A DNA stretch of 64,000 nt from Leishmania donovani (Eukaryota; Euglenozoa; Kinetoplastea; Trypanosomatida; Trypanosomatidae). The notes below the pieces were generated by a model. The model was not told the DNA's origin. It did not search any database and saw only the letters and a program-made list of their open reading frames with translations. Below, in pieces: positions 1 through 9,973 of the stretch (positions are counted from its first letter, which is position 1; each line of letters begins with the position of its first letter). The translations under genes and the position numbers were made by a program. The stretch lies in assembly GCF_000227135.1 (NCBI RefSeq), contig NC_018240.1, forward strand, positions 184,956 through 248,955, written 5' to 3'.

Positions 1-1752
1 CTCGACAATGACGGCTTTGCCGATGTGCTGATGACTGCCGACGAGCTGCTGGAGACTCTCACCACGCTTGTTAAGGCGCTTCCGGAGAGCACGGCTACTG
101 TGGCCGCACGCCACGCTGCCGCTGACTTATTGGCAAAGGCCTCTGGCGCATCGTCCTCCTCGCCGTCTGCGGCGGCCCCGTGCCCGTCAACGGAGGCGCT
201 CCAGCAGGACATCTTCGTGCAAATCCAGCTGCGCGTAGCCCCGATGTTATTTGTGATCCTCGGCCACCAAGGCGGCAGCTCCTACGGTTTCATGGATCCT
301 GCCCTGTCCCTCCTCACCACCCTCATCGCGCGCAGTCCAGCCATCGCGCCGCCCATGTGGAAGGTCCTGTGGTGCCTCTATCAGCTGATCATCCGAGGCG
401 GCGCTGTCGACTATATCCAGCAGCTACTTCCCCCGATCGACAACTTCGTCTCTGTCGAGCCGGCCTCCTTTCTGTACGGCACACTGGCGGAGCTGACGCG
501 CGAGCCGCTGCCGGCAGCCGTGCCAGCGGAGGAGGCGGCCCAAACGCCGGCGCAGCTGGTCTTAGCCATGTGCGAGGCGGTGCTGGCGAGCACGTCGCTG
601 CGGGAGCGCGAAGTGGCCGCAGTGCCGAAAGTGTTGGACGTGATTGTGCAGTGCAGCTGGGCAGCCTCGGCGGCGGCGGCATCGACCTTCGCATTTGCGG
701 AGGCGGCGCATGCCTTGGTGCAGTACGTGACGCAGCTGTCCTTGAAGATCGCCGGCACACGGCCACAGCAGAGCGCGACGTTTCGCGTGTTGCTCGCCAA
801 CAACATCTTCTCCTGCCTTATCGCTGATGCGCCTGCTGCCGTGGCGGTGCTGCATGGGCTGCAGGTGACACGCCCGTTTCTGGAGCAGTACGTGTCGTTG
901 CTGGCGCGGAGCGTGTCGATTGAGGGTAGCGAGGAGGCAATGCTGGGCCTCATGCGGGGCTATGACCGCAGTCTCTTCGTGTACGCCATGGTTTCGTGTC
1001 TGCGTGCGCTTGCGGCAAACACGATTGACGCCGGCGCGGCAGAGCTGCGGTCTGGCCTGGAGGGTGCCGTGCAGTGCGGTGTGCTGCAGCAGCTGGCTGA
1101 GATGGAGACGACCAACGGCACGGCGGAGCTGCGCGTTCATCAGCGACGCATTGCAATGCTGTCGGGGAAGCCGGTGCCGACAGCACATGCCAGCGAAGGC
1201 GCCTCCGCGGAGGAGGCGGAAGACGACGAGGAGGAGTGGGACAGCGAGGCCAGCAGCGAAGAGGACGACGACGGCGAATGGCTGCAGGATGACGACGACG
1301 GCGGCGAGTGGGGTGAGGTCGATGCCGACAGCGACAGCGCGGAAGGCTTTCTGGGTGGCGAGGGCGCCGGCCACGGACCGAGTCGAGACAGCCGCTTTCA
1401 GGGCATGCTGCGCCAGGCTCAGGCGCTTCGTGAGACACCGCAGCAGAGTCACCGTAAAGAGGCCGTCGACGACGCCGACAACGCCGACCTGGATGACTTT
1501 GAGGAGGAGAACCTGCTCGACGACGAGGACTTCTCGAGCCCAGTGGACGGCATCAATGCATGGGCAGCCCTGGTCTCGGAGGTGGAGCGGACCGACGTGG
1601 CGGCGGGTGGCAGTGCCTCTGTGGTGGCGCTGCTGCGCAGCGCCGCTGGCCAGGCGCAGGCCAGCGCTATTGTCCGCGCACGTGACCTCACGTGTGAGCT
1701 ACAGGTGGCCCGGCAAACCCATCGCGCACTCCTCGATCAAGTGAGGCACTGA
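1..1752 (+). CDS. Importin-beta family nuclear transport receptor, importin-7/8 (Nmd5/Sxm1)-like, 5' partial
   Basis: The reading frame is open from base 1, so the window shows only the C-terminal part (about 583 residues) of a longer protein; no start codon is visible. The visible part is Leu/Ala-rich helical-repeat sequence of HEAT type. It is followed by a strongly acidic stretch of Asp/Glu/Ser (about nt 1200-1360) and a short C-terminal block with LLDDEDFSSPVDGINAW. That arrangement (HEAT solenoid, late acidic loop, then a D/E-S/T-P-(L/V)-D motif and a final helix) is typical of importin-7/8 and yeast Nmd5/Sxm1. These bind RanGTP and carry ribosomal proteins, histones and other cargo into the nucleus. 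Family members are about 1,000-1,050 residues, so roughly 450 residues should lie upstream. First gene seen of the plus-strand array. The subfamily is inferred from the acidic tail; the N-terminal Ran-binding domain cannot be checked here. Confidence 0.75.
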   Translation, partial: LDNDGFADVLMTADELLETLTTLVKALPESTATVAARHAAADLLAKASGASSSSPSAAAPCPSTEALQQDIFVQIQLRVAPMLFVILGHQGGSSYGFMDPALSLLTTLIARSPAIAPPMWKVLWCLYQLIIRGGAVDYIQQLLPPIDNFVSVEPASFLYGTLAELTREPLPAAVPAEEAAQTPAQLVLAMCEAVLASTSLREREVAAVPKVLDVIVQCSWAASAAAASTFAFAEAAHALVQYVTQLSLKIAGTRPQQSATFRVLLANNIFSCLIADAPAAVAVLHGLQVTRPFLEQYVSLLARSVSIEGSEEAMLGLMRGYDRSLFVYAMVSCLRALAANTIDAGAAELRSGLEGAVQCGVLQQLAEMETTNGTAELRVHQRRIAMLSGKPVPTAHASEGASAEEAEDDEEEWDSEASSEEDDDGEWLQDDDDGGEWGEVDADSDSAEGFLGGEGAGHGPSRDSRFQGMLRQAQALRETPQQSHRKEAVDDADNADLDDFEEENLLDDEDFSSPVDGINAWAALVSEVERTDVAAGGSASVVALLRSAAGQAQASAIVRARDLTCELQVARQTHRALLDQVRH

Positions 1753-2057
1753 AGAACACGGGAGGTGCCTCTGAGGAGAACACCGCTATGACGTCTCTCT
1801 GCGCATGTGCGCGCGTCCCTGCACTTGTCTCCCCAGCGCCTCCTACGCCGGCCGCAGCGAAATGTGAGCACACCCGCTACCGCACTCACGAGGATTGTAA
1901 CGACGACGTGGCGGTGGTGGTGGTGGCGGGTGGCGGGCACGAGGAGAGAGGAGCTGGCGGTTGCTGTGGTAGCTGGCAACGCAGAGAGACAGAGCGAGTA
2001 CGAGAGATGGGGAGGGGATGATGATGAGGGTCTTGCCAGCGAGACGATCCTGTGCTG

Positions 2058-2058
<1 letters not shown>

Positions 2059-2090
<32 letters not shown>
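2059..2090. repeat. (CA)16 microsatellite
   Basis: Perfect CA dinucleotide run in the intergenic spacer, visible directly. Length polymorphism between strains is expected. Confidence 0.95.
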
Positions 2091-2091
<1 letters not shown>

Positions 2092-2642
2092 GCACGTACG
2101 CACGTACACGTGGCCCACTCATTCCATTCAACGTGAAACTGGTGGACGCAACGGTGCGCTTACTTGTATGCGTTTGTGCGTGCGTGTGTGTGCCCAGGCG
2201 ACGTCACCGCTTCCTATGCCGAGGAATTGGAGGAGGAGGAGGGCGGACGGACAGCGAGAGCAGCGGTGCACCCGTTTCTAAGCCCCGATACTCCGCCCCC
2301 GATCCGCCTCTTCCTTTTCCCTATAGCACACGCACACACGCACGCTGAACTTTTCACTAACTCACACGTCTCGATTGTCTGCGCGTCACACGCAGCGAAA
2401 CACTAAAACGCGCCAGAGGGAAAAAGGGGGTATCGTCTTTCACCGTGCTGACCTCCGATTCTTTGCCTGCCTCTCTGACGAACAAGATGCACGTCTGCGC
2501 GCTTCTTTGCTCACCGCAGGACGGCGGTCGTCTCATCCTTCTCGCACAGGGATGCACCATCATGATGGATACACGGGCATGTGCGCGTGAAGATGCGTAA
2601 AACTCGTGCCTCTCATTTTCTCACAACTCTTCGCCATCATCG

Positions 2643-2646
2643 ACAC

Positions 2647-2679
<33 letters not shown>

Positions 2680-2680
2680 C
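2643..2680. repeat. (AC)n-(AGC)n compound microsatellite
   Basis: Nine AC units run directly into about six AGC units. Intergenic, upstream of the DHHC-like gene. Confidence 0.9.
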
Positions 2681-2726
2681 CTTTGTGTTTGCGTGTGTGT
2701 GTGTGGCTCAGGCTGCCTCCATCTGC

Positions 2727-2778
2727 GCTCTCACTCTCTTCTCCCCATCTTTTTCTTTATCATCCGACTCGTCCTCAG
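2727..2778 (+). promoter_or_regulatory. Predicted polypyrimidine tract and spliced-leader acceptor AG
   Basis: A CT-rich tract ends in ...CGTCCTCAG with AG at 2777-2778. This is the last strong tract before the ATG at 3009 and would give a 5'UTR of about 230 nt. Trypanosomatid mRNAs receive the spliced leader at the first AG after such tracts. The exact site is inferred. Confidence 0.5.
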
Positions 2779-3008
2779 ACACGCACACACGCACACACGA
2801 GGGTAGCGACCGAAACATCAAGCACCATAAGGAGTTACGTGTAGTGGTTACCTGCTGCTTCCATTCTCCGCCACATTTTACACGCACACGCACACGCATA
2901 AAGCGAAAAGTGCACCAGAAGACTCCGCGGCAAGGGGCACACTAGACATACATCTCGAGGGCGGAAGCCGAGTGCACTCGCGCATCTTCGAATAAAACGC
3001 GGCGGAAA

Positions 3009-4832
3009 ATGGCGGCGTCTGCATCGCCCTCAACAAACAACCCGGGTCTGCTCAACTACATGATCCGCGCCCTGCTCGCCGGCGGCTTCATCTCCATCTT
3101 CACCTTCTTTATGGCGGTGCACTTCTACTATGCCAGCGCCGCTCTGCTGGACGTGGTGGTGCTGCTCATTCTCTTCTTTCTCCTTTCCTTCTTTGGCCTG
3201 AGCATCACCTCGCTCGTGCTGTCGGCCGTGGTGGGCCCTGGTGAACTACCCTCGCGCTTTTCGGCGGCGCGCATGGAAACGTTCATTCGCGAGGAGCTGC
3301 AGTGTGCCTTGGCAAAGGCGCACGGCGGCAGAGGCGGCGGCCAGGCAGGAACAACGGCGGAGCCGGTGCGTGAAGGTGCCGCCAGTGCCCGCAATAGCAG
3401 TCGTGCTGTGGCGGCGAAGGCGAAGGTGGGGGAGCCGAACTGGAACGATGTGGATGAGGCTGAGAGCCAGCAGCTGGCGAACGTCGCCTCTACCGCAGCA
3501 ATCCTGCGGCGCAGCAGTCCCACTGCCGAGGAGGAGGAGCTAGAGCGTGCCGCCGTCGAGGCGCGGTTGTGCATGTACACGGAAGACGGTGGCTCGACGT
3601 CTCAACTCTCCGATGGCGACACGGCAGGTGCAGTGAGTGGGGTACGACAAGCTGAGGACAATGGCGATAACGGCGAGGAGGTTGCGGCGGAGGACAATTC
3701 AGAGCTGCCGCCGTACATGACGGAGGCGATGCAGATGCGGCGCCAACGCAAAGTCCGTCGAGGGCTGGAGATCGTGCTGGTGAGTCATGCTGCCCGCAAG
3801 GTGCTGGAGGCCATCGACGGCACCGACATGGATCGCAAGCAGGAGGAGATGGGCTTCCTTATTCCGGGCGCCAACTGGTGCCGATTCTGCAACTTTTATC
3901 AGATGAACGATACGCGACACTGCAAGGTGTGCAACCGGTGCGTGTACCGCTCGAAGCTGCACTGCATCTGCTGCGGGCAGTGCATCGGCTACGCGAACAG
4001 CAAGTATTACGTGCTCTTTCTTTTCTACCTATGCCTATCCTTGGTGATGGCGGACGTGCTCGACCTCTACTGTGTCTCGTGGGGGTACACGTTCTTCTTC
4101 AAGGCTTCTGGCGATGCCAACTCCGTCTTCTATTTGGTCTTTGTGTACAGCGCGAGCTTCGCCGTTGTCGGACTGGGGCTCCTGGTGCAATATCTCTACG
4201 CTGCCGGCCGCGGTGTGGGTCTTCTCACGGACCTGCTGCGACAGCAGCGAGACGAGCTTCAGGCCGCCCGGGCACGCAACAACGGCGAGCAGTACCAGCC
4301 TGTGCTGTCGGAGAGAACCATGCACGCGGCCGAGGAGGGTTCAGCCAGTCCCATGCAGGAAACCTTGCCGTTTAGCTGGCGCATGGCCATGGAGACCGTG
4401 GGCGAAGGGCTGCCGCTGCCGCTGTGGCTCTGGCCGACCCCGACGCTGCCGGCTGCCAAGGAGACGGATGACCCACCGGGCTTCTGGGACGCTTTCAAGG
4501 AGGCGATCCGCCTTCGCCTGCGCAGTGTCGCCGACGAGGACGACGTCTTTAGCGACGAGGACGTGCTCGGCGATGCTCATGCGGCTGGCACCTTCACCAA
4601 TGGTGCAGCGCGGTCGGCTGCGGACATCGCGCGCGCTGCCCCCCAACTTTCAACAGCGTCGACACCTCTACCGCTAAGGTCGCGAATGCCGTACCACGCG
4701 AAGAGCACGGATGTGACGGTGGTAGCCCCGGTGGTGGTAGAGGTGACTTCCGCAGTCTCACCAATGCACGTGAATCCCTCGGCACCGCCGGCTGCCAAGG
4801 TGGCCCCTATTCCGAAGCATGAGGCGGACTGA
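3009..4832 (+). CDS. DHHC-type zinc-finger membrane protein (palmitoyltransferase-like) with KLHC in place of DHHC
   Basis: 607 residues starting at ATG 3009. Two hydrophobic segments lie at about residues 17-40 and 43-75. A long polar, low-complexity loop follows (about 85-285), then a Cys-rich domain (W290-C291..C294..H304-C305..C308..C311..H318-C319..C322..C325..N330) leading into two more membrane segments (about 333-357 and 372-397). The remainder is a cytosolic tail. Four membrane segments with a Cys-rich domain before the third is the DHHC palmitoyl S-acyltransferase plan, and the CxxC-x9-HC-xxC-xxC-x7-C spacing and the N-x3-Y after it fit. The catalytic tetrapeptide, however, reads K316-L317-H318-C319: Asp and the first His are replaced, while the acyl-accepting Cys is kept. 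Family membership is well supported; activity is uncertain. The enzyme could be a divergent transferase, a regulatory pseudoenzyme or a lipid-modified scaffold. Confidence 0.8.
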   Translation: MAASASPSTNNPGLLNYMIRALLAGGFISIFTFFMAVHFYYASAALLDVVVLLILFFLLSFFGLSITSLVLSAVVGPGELPSRFSAARMETFIREELQCALAKAHGGRGGGQAGTTAEPVREGAASARNSSRAVAAKAKVGEPNWNDVDEAESQQLANVASTAAILRRSSPTAEEEELERAAVEARLCMYTEDGGSTSQLSDGDTAGAVSGVRQAEDNGDNGEEVAAEDNSELPPYMTEAMQMRRQRKVRRGLEIVLVSHAARKVLEAIDGTDMDRKQEEMGFLIPGANWCRFCNFYQMNDTRHCKVCNRCVYRSKLHCICCGQCIGYANSKYYVLFLFYLCLSLVMADVLDLYCVSWGYTFFFKASGDANSVFYLVFVYSASFAVVGLGLLVQYLYAAGRGVGLLTDLLRQQRDELQAARARNNGEQYQPVLSERTMHAAEEGSASPMQETLPFSWRMAMETVGEGLPLPLWLWPTPTLPAAKETDDPPGFWDAFKEAIRLRLRSVADEDDVFSDEDVLGDAHAAGTFTNGAARSAADIARAAPQLSTASTPLPLRSRMPYHAKSTDVTVVAPVVVEVTSAVSPMHVNPSAPPAAKVAPIPKHEAD

Positions 4833-4950
4833 AGAGGAGGGGTGAGGATGTGGGGGTACGCCTGCCTGTCTGCGTGCGTGTGTGTATGAAACCCACCTCT
4901 AGTGGGATGCGGGTGCTCATGTAAGGTTGCTTGGCGGATTGCCTGCTTCT

Positions 4951-4974
4951 GTGTGTGTGTGTGTGTGTGTGTGT
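4951..4974. repeat. (GT)12 microsatellite
   Basis: Perfect GT run in the 3' spacer of the DHHC-like gene. Confidence 0.9.
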
Positions 4975-5621
4975 TGTATGAGGAATCCTCACGCGGCAGC
5001 TTGCCGCTGCTCTTTGCTAACGAGGTGACTCCCCCCTCTCCCCACCCCGCAGGTGTTTTTTCTCTCTCTCTGCGACTTGCTCTGCGTCTCTTTGACCTCC
5101 AATGGTTCTCTTGAAGTTGCTTTTTCCAGGTGGCGCCTCCCCCCTCCCTGCCCCTCCCTTTCTTCCCCCCTCCCTCTCCTCCCATTTACACGCACGTGCA
5201 CGGTCACGGACATCCGCAGAGACTCCCCTCCTCTCTTCCACCCCCTCCGCTCCCTCCCTCCCTCCCCGCTTGCTCCTCCTCAACCTCCTCTTCCTTTACT
5301 TCGTGTTGGTAGGTTCTTAGCCGGGTTTTACCGTTTTTTTTTTGCGTTTTTGCGTTTGATGTCTGCCCGCCTGCCTGCCTGCCTGCCTGCCCGCCCCTTG
5401 TCCTTCCCGATTCTTCTCTGGGTCTTTTACGTCTGGTGTGGCGCCTCTCCTCGGGATAGCCTTGTGTTCCTGTGTGTAGGTGCGTGTGGGTTTTAGGGGG
5501 GGGAGGATAGGGAGTGGGAGGGGTTTGTGGTAGAGGGAGGGAGAGGAGAGGGGAAGGTTTTTGTTGCTGTGTGTATTTTGAGCTTGATAGCGCGCTCTTC
5601 GCATCATCCTCTGACAACGTT

Positions 5622-5645
5622 CACACACACATATATATATATATA
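5622..5645. repeat. (CA)n(TA)n composite microsatellite
   Basis: CA units change directly into about seven TA units. The same composite design recurs near 16331, 21613 and 52653. Confidence 0.9.
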
Positions 5646-6655
5646 AGCATACACCCACACACACGCCTTTACACCGCGACGACGACTCCCTTTCCACAAC
5701 CATGGAACGGTGAGCTTGTTTACGGTTTAAAGCACTTGGACTGCTCGCGCGAAAAGGCAAAACCACTTCATTCTGTCCTCCCTACCTCGTTACCCCACAC
5801 CCCTGTGAGCCTTCAGAAGCACAGCCTGCGGCTCACCCACGTGGTATGATGAATGATGACGATGCTATTTTGTGGCGGACCCGCGCACAGTCCTCCCCCT
5901 CCCCCCACCCCACCCCCGCCTTGCCCCTCGAACGTATACTGTTCCATTTTCTCTCTCTTCGCTCTCCCCGACTGCCATCACTGCCGATATCGCTGCCCTT
6001 TGCATTGCTGCATCCACTCGCTGCGGCTTACCAGTGTGCGACTACCCTCTTGTCGTTTCCTTCGCCGCATCCCTGTCCCCCTCCGCACACATACACACCT
6101 AAACACCTATATATATATATATGCACTTTACTAATCACTCCATCGTGGTACAACAGCTCAAGTGCACGCCCTTTTCGAGTTCGCACGAAGCCGAAAACAA
6201 GACGACAAGCTTCAACGCCAGCAGAAAAGCACCGGAAAGGAGAGCGAAGTCATCGCCTTGCGTTCACCCTTGCACAAAACTCCCTGATGGTGTGCGCCTA
6301 TTCGTGATGCGCTCCATTTGTGTGCGTAATCGCTTCTCTCCTGTCTTGCTCTCTTCGCTTGAGCGCATCTCCGCGTTCTGCTCTCCTCTCTCTCCTTAAC
6401 ACACATTGTGCACCACACGCGCATCCGTACCTATTCGTTTAGCGTCTCCTCATCCAGCTCCCTCGTGTACGTCTTTGCGTGAGAGTGAGTGTGAGTGTGT
6501 GTGTGCAACCATCCCCCTCCCCCTTCTTACACTGTTTGAGGATAACGTGTCTGCGTTTTGCGGAGCCGCACATCCATTTCTCCCCCGCCTCCTGCCCGAG
6601 CTTCTGCTGCCCCCCCCCCCGCCGCGCCACCACGCGGCCACCTCTCCCTCCTCGA

Positions 6656-6696
6656 CACACACACACACACACAGACAGACATACAGACAGACAGAC
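6656..6696. repeat. (CA)n followed by (CAGA)n repeats
   Basis: A CA run continues as CAGACAGACATACAGACAGA-type units just upstream of the U-box gene. Confidence 0.85.
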
Positions 6697-6740
6697 TTCT
6701 GTTCTCGTTCATTTTCTTTTCTGTGAGGCTTTTCGTTGGC

Positions 6741-8855
6741 ATGTCGGTGCATCCCGCTGTTCAGTCGCTGTGTGAACAGCCCATCGACACCATCGGACTG
6801 ACAGCTGTCTCTGCAGTTGCCTCCGCCCTCGGAGATGTATCGACCGCCACAGATCTTATCCAGCGGCCTGAGCAGGAGAAGGCGCTGCATGATCTGCTGA
6901 AGAAGTGCATGTCGATCTTGAACAATAGCGGCAAAAACTTCGCGCTGCGACTGGCGTGCCTGGAGTGCCTGTACGCACTCTCTCAACCCCCCATCCCCGC
7001 ATTTCGGACGGGGCTGCTGTGCAACACACTGAACAGCGTGAACAGCAGCGTGGAGGAGATGCTGGCGCGGACGGGGCCAAGCGGGACTGAGAGCCCCTCC
7101 TCGGCTCGAGAAATGTTCACAGTGCTGGTCTTTCGCTTCACCAACTACGACACGAAGGTAGCTCGGCTGCTGCTGCAGCATATGTGCGACGGCGACGTCG
7201 GCACAATGATGCAGACGCTCCTCCGTGTCATGGTGCAGCATTGTGAGACATGCGAGTGGCCACTGCTGCAGGCGGCGTTGCAGTCTCTCTACGAACTGAC
7301 GGTGCCGATTACCTACTACGCCACCGGCAAGGACGGCGCCGCGGAGCCGAGCTGCGACTCTGCCGCAACAGCGACCGACAGCTCGCTGCAGAGCTTCACG
7401 GTGGAGAGCTTCCAAGACAGAATTGCCGTGCTGCTCACGGAGATGCGCAACCACCGACTTCTGGAGAAGCTGCTGGCGTCACTGCGCTTGTCGTGGCACG
7501 AGTCCACCCACAACCGCAGCCCGCCGTCGCTTGCACAAGGATACGCGGAGTCGGTCGCGCTGGGAGCCCTTGGCCGCCCTGACGTGGCGCACACTGTCAC
7601 CAGCGCCAGCGCGGAGCAGCAGATGGAGTTGCTCAACTGGCTCTCTGCCTTTACGCTGCTATGCCGGGCACTGGACAACATGGTCGAGTTCTGCCGGGAC
7701 GCGAAGCTCTCAAGGGAGGTGCGGGCCCGGCTGCTGAGCGACCCCGGCTGCCACGACTGGCTTGCGTCCGCGGCCGTGCCGGCTGTCGTTGCAGCCATAC
7801 AGGTGTGGATGTCTGAAGACGGCGCCAGCGCCACGCCCGCAGCGATCAGCGACGGCAGCGCAGGCCCCTTCGCGACGGCCAAGGTCAAGCTCAGCTTGCT
7901 AACGGCAGCCGTCACGCTCCTGCGCATGCTGCGATTTGCCCTGTACAAACCAGCTGTGGGCTTCACCGCAGCGCTGCTCTCCTCGATGGCGTGCCTTGCA
8001 GCGCAGGTGCAGCGCGGGGAGCCACATCTCCGTCTGCAGTACGGCGGCATGCAGGTAATGCTCTTGACGATCGAGTGCCTTGTGAACATGAACGCGGTGG
8101 CAGTTACCAGCCCGGTGAACCTCTCAGAGTCATACCATGGGTTGCTGCGCACCATCGCAGCGGACAAGACTCGCTGTACGTTATCGAACTGCTCCAGCGA
8201 CGCCAGCAGCGGCCACGGGGCGGTCGCGGAGCCGCAGCCGGATGCACTGCTGCCCATCGCTGAATGGTTTATCTTGTGCGTGCGCGAGGAGGAGTCCTCG
8301 TTCTTTGATATCGACAGCGGCAATGCATCCGTGGCGCTGCTGCACGAGTGCTTCGCGTCAGAGGAGGCCATGCTGCAGGACGCGGCAGACCGCGTCGCTG
8401 ACCTTGTTGCGCTCGAGTCGCAGCTGGCGATGATGCAGAACTTTTTGCTTCTCATGACGCTGACAGAGCTGCTGAGTGGGCTACCCGATGGCGGGCTGGA
8501 GCGGTTGACGCAATCTGGTCCGCGCAGGCGCAGCGGCGCTACAGACGCGCAACAGAAGCCACCGAACGACAGCGGCAGCTCGTCAAAGAGGTGCAGGCCT
8601 TCCAAGAAGAAAGCGTCGCACCACCCCGCGGCGTACGTGTGCGACTTGACGGGAAAGTTGATGCGCGAACCGGTGGTACTCAAGGGCGGGCACCGATTCG
8701 AATTCGACGCACTGCAGAACGTCATTCTGCAGGTCGGACATGTCGACCCCATCTCTGGCGAGTCTATCGACGAAGACGTCGAGGTAAACATCGCACTGCA
8801 GCAGGAGATTGCGGCCTATCGTGTCAAGCGCGCATCCGAAAAAGGAGGCAGTTGA
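6741..8855 (+). CDS. Helical-repeat protein with C-terminal U-box domain (putative E3 ubiquitin ligase)
   Basis: 704 residues. The open frame extends further upstream, but only through repeat-derived sequence, so ATG 6741 (MSVHPAVQSL) is chosen. The long N-terminal part is Leu/Ala-rich alpha-helical sequence resembling a HEAT/armadillo solenoid, without a recognisable named family. After a low-complexity basic linker, residues about 630-690 read YVCDLTGKLMREPVVLKGGH followed by the F-x-F-x-A-L and D-P-I-S-G spacing of a U-box (a RING fold without metal ligands, as in Prp19, CHIP and Ufd2). This implies E2 binding and ubiquitin transfer. A pyrimidine tract ends in AG at 6726-6727, giving a very short 5'UTR, or an acceptor further upstream (6599 or 6673) may be used. 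The U-box call rests on motif resemblance; the substrate is unknown. Confidence 0.7.
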   Translation: MSVHPAVQSLCEQPIDTIGLTAVSAVASALGDVSTATDLIQRPEQEKALHDLLKKCMSILNNSGKNFALRLACLECLYALSQPPIPAFRTGLLCNTLNSVNSSVEEMLARTGPSGTESPSSAREMFTVLVFRFTNYDTKVARLLLQHMCDGDVGTMMQTLLRVMVQHCETCEWPLLQAALQSLYELTVPITYYATGKDGAAEPSCDSAATATDSSLQSFTVESFQDRIAVLLTEMRNHRLLEKLLASLRLSWHESTHNRSPPSLAQGYAESVALGALGRPDVAHTVTSASAEQQMELLNWLSAFTLLCRALDNMVEFCRDAKLSREVRARLLSDPGCHDWLASAAVPAVVAAIQVWMSEDGASATPAAISDGSAGPFATAKVKLSLLTAAVTLLRMLRFALYKPAVGFTAALLSSMACLAAQVQRGEPHLRLQYGGMQVMLLTIECLVNMNAVAVTSPVNLSESYHGLLRTIAADKTRCTLSNCSSDASSGHGAVAEPQPDALLPIAEWFILCVREEESSFFDIDSGNASVALLHECFASEEAMLQDAADRVADLVALESQLAMMQNFLLLMTLTELLSGLPDGGLERLTQSGPRRRSGATDAQQKPPNDSGSSSKRCRPSKKKASHHPAAYVCDLTGKLMREPVVLKGGHRFEFDALQNVILQVGHVDPISGESIDEDVEVNIALQQEIAAYRVKRASEKGGS

Positions 8856-9109
8856 TATCCAACCCCACCCCACCCTCTTGCGCGTTCCTGCTCTCTCTCG
8901 TGTTGTTACGGGGGAAGGAGAAAAGAGGAGCTGTGGGCTATCTATGTAGACTAGCTGTGGAGCGTGGCACATGGAACGCAATGGGGGACGTCCCCGCTCC
9001 CCTCTTTTATCTGCTTGGCTTGGCGCCCATGTGCGCCTTCTCCCCTCTCTGCGTTTTCTGGTGTTGCGTGGAAGTTGCCGCCGCCGCCCTTCCCCCATCA
9101 AGACGATGA

Positions 9110-9973
9110 TGCCGGGGGTGGGATGGGGTAGGGGGACACCCCTCTCCGTGCGTCGTATCACAGAGTCCAGTGCCCCCCCCCCCCGCAGACAGAAGCGCCG
9201 TTTGGAAGCAAAGCCCCACGATGCAGAAGGGTGGGAGCTGTGCGCACGCGCTGCCATGCACAGCTGGCCCGGCGTGCCGCGTCTGGGCAGTGCGTGCACA
9301 GGTAAGAGGAGCACGAGCGACGGACGGGCAAGGCGCGAAGAGATCCGTATCGATCAGCCCCAAGGTGCATGTCGGTAAAGCATGCGGCATCTCCGACATC
9401 CGACCCGGGTGGGCCGATGAGGCACAGATGCCGGAAGCATGGCGCGAGCACCCCGAATTTGCACCGTGGCGTCCTCCGGACTCCACCATAGAGATTCGCG
9501 GCACCACATTGCGGAACGCCGGGACTTAGAGCGACTGAGGGCGAAGCGTGGCACCCAGGCAGAGTGTGCAGAGGGTCTCCATAGAGCCCCTGACCTGTGG
9601 CTGGCCAACCTCCTCCCTGAGCTCATGCGGCATGCACCTGGACCACCCCGCTGTTACACTCACGGCAGACGCCTGCCGCCTCCGCCCTCGAGCGCAGGAC
9701 CCTGGACGCGTCCCGCTGGGATCAAGACATGCAGTCTAGCCAGGTCCGTGTGGAGTTCGCCGCGCAGCGCGTACCCGATGAGGGGGCAAGGAAGGGCAGG
9801 AAGAGCTTGATAGGCGCATGACCCGATTCGGTGGCAGGACGGCTTGTCCCATGACGGCCAGGCGTTAGCGGCAGTGCCGCAGCGGCAGGCGATCGGTGGC
9901 TGTGTGGTTGTGCATGCGTATCCGTTTGCTGGCTTGCTCGCGGGTGGAATACGGGCGCGTTGGACCGCTGAAA
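9110..9973 (-). mobile_element. Degenerate retroposon-like element (SIDER/DIRE type), copy C
   Basis: 9641-9973 matches 55546-55214 in inverted orientation, 333 bp on each side, with about ten mismatches and no gaps by eye. 9130-9165 also resembles the end of the SIDER-like copies at 28280-28312 and 51601-51640 (shared CGTGCGTCGTATC). No intact reverse-transcriptase frame remains. Leishmania genomes are known to hold many short degenerate ingi/L1Tc-derived elements (SIDERs, about 0.5 kb) and longer DIREs, mostly in 3'UTRs. Assignment to these is inference; the outer boundaries are approximate. Orientation is given relative to copy A. Confidence 0.65.

Larger units (their letters stand above)
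1753..3008. other. Intergenic spacer (3'UTR/5'UTR signals, microsatellites)
   Basis: No credible gene. Holds a (CA)16 tract, an (AC)n-(AGC)n composite near 2643-2680 and a pyrimidine-rich tract ending in AG at 2777-2778. That tract is the likely trans-splice signal for the next gene. Small open frames are all low complexity. Confidence 0.7.
4833..6740. other. Intergenic spacer, 1.9 kb
   Basis: No gene supported. The plus strand is strongly pyrimidine-rich (long CT/CCT runs at 5040-5300, TGCC repeats near 5365-5390). It also carries (GT)12 at 4951-4974, a (CA)n(TA)n composite at 5622-5645, a (TA)n tract at 6109-6122 and (CA)n(CAGA)n at 6656-6696. Open frames here are Ser/Pro/Leu- or His/Thr-rich artefacts of these repeats. 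Confidence 0.7.

Noticed and set aside
562..1452. 296-codon minus-strand open frame within the importin gene
   Set aside because: Mirror of the coding strand with His/Arg/Leu bias and no domain; the importin reading is clearly better.
5846..5870. ATGATGAATGATGAC as a snoRNA C box
   Set aside because: No matching D box and terminal stem at suitable distance, and no repeated cluster.
7316..8791. 491-codon minus-strand open frame opposite the U-box gene
   Set aside because: Antisense shadow of a GC3-rich gene. It runs against the direction of the array, has a Ser/Ala/Cys-rich composition and shows no domain.
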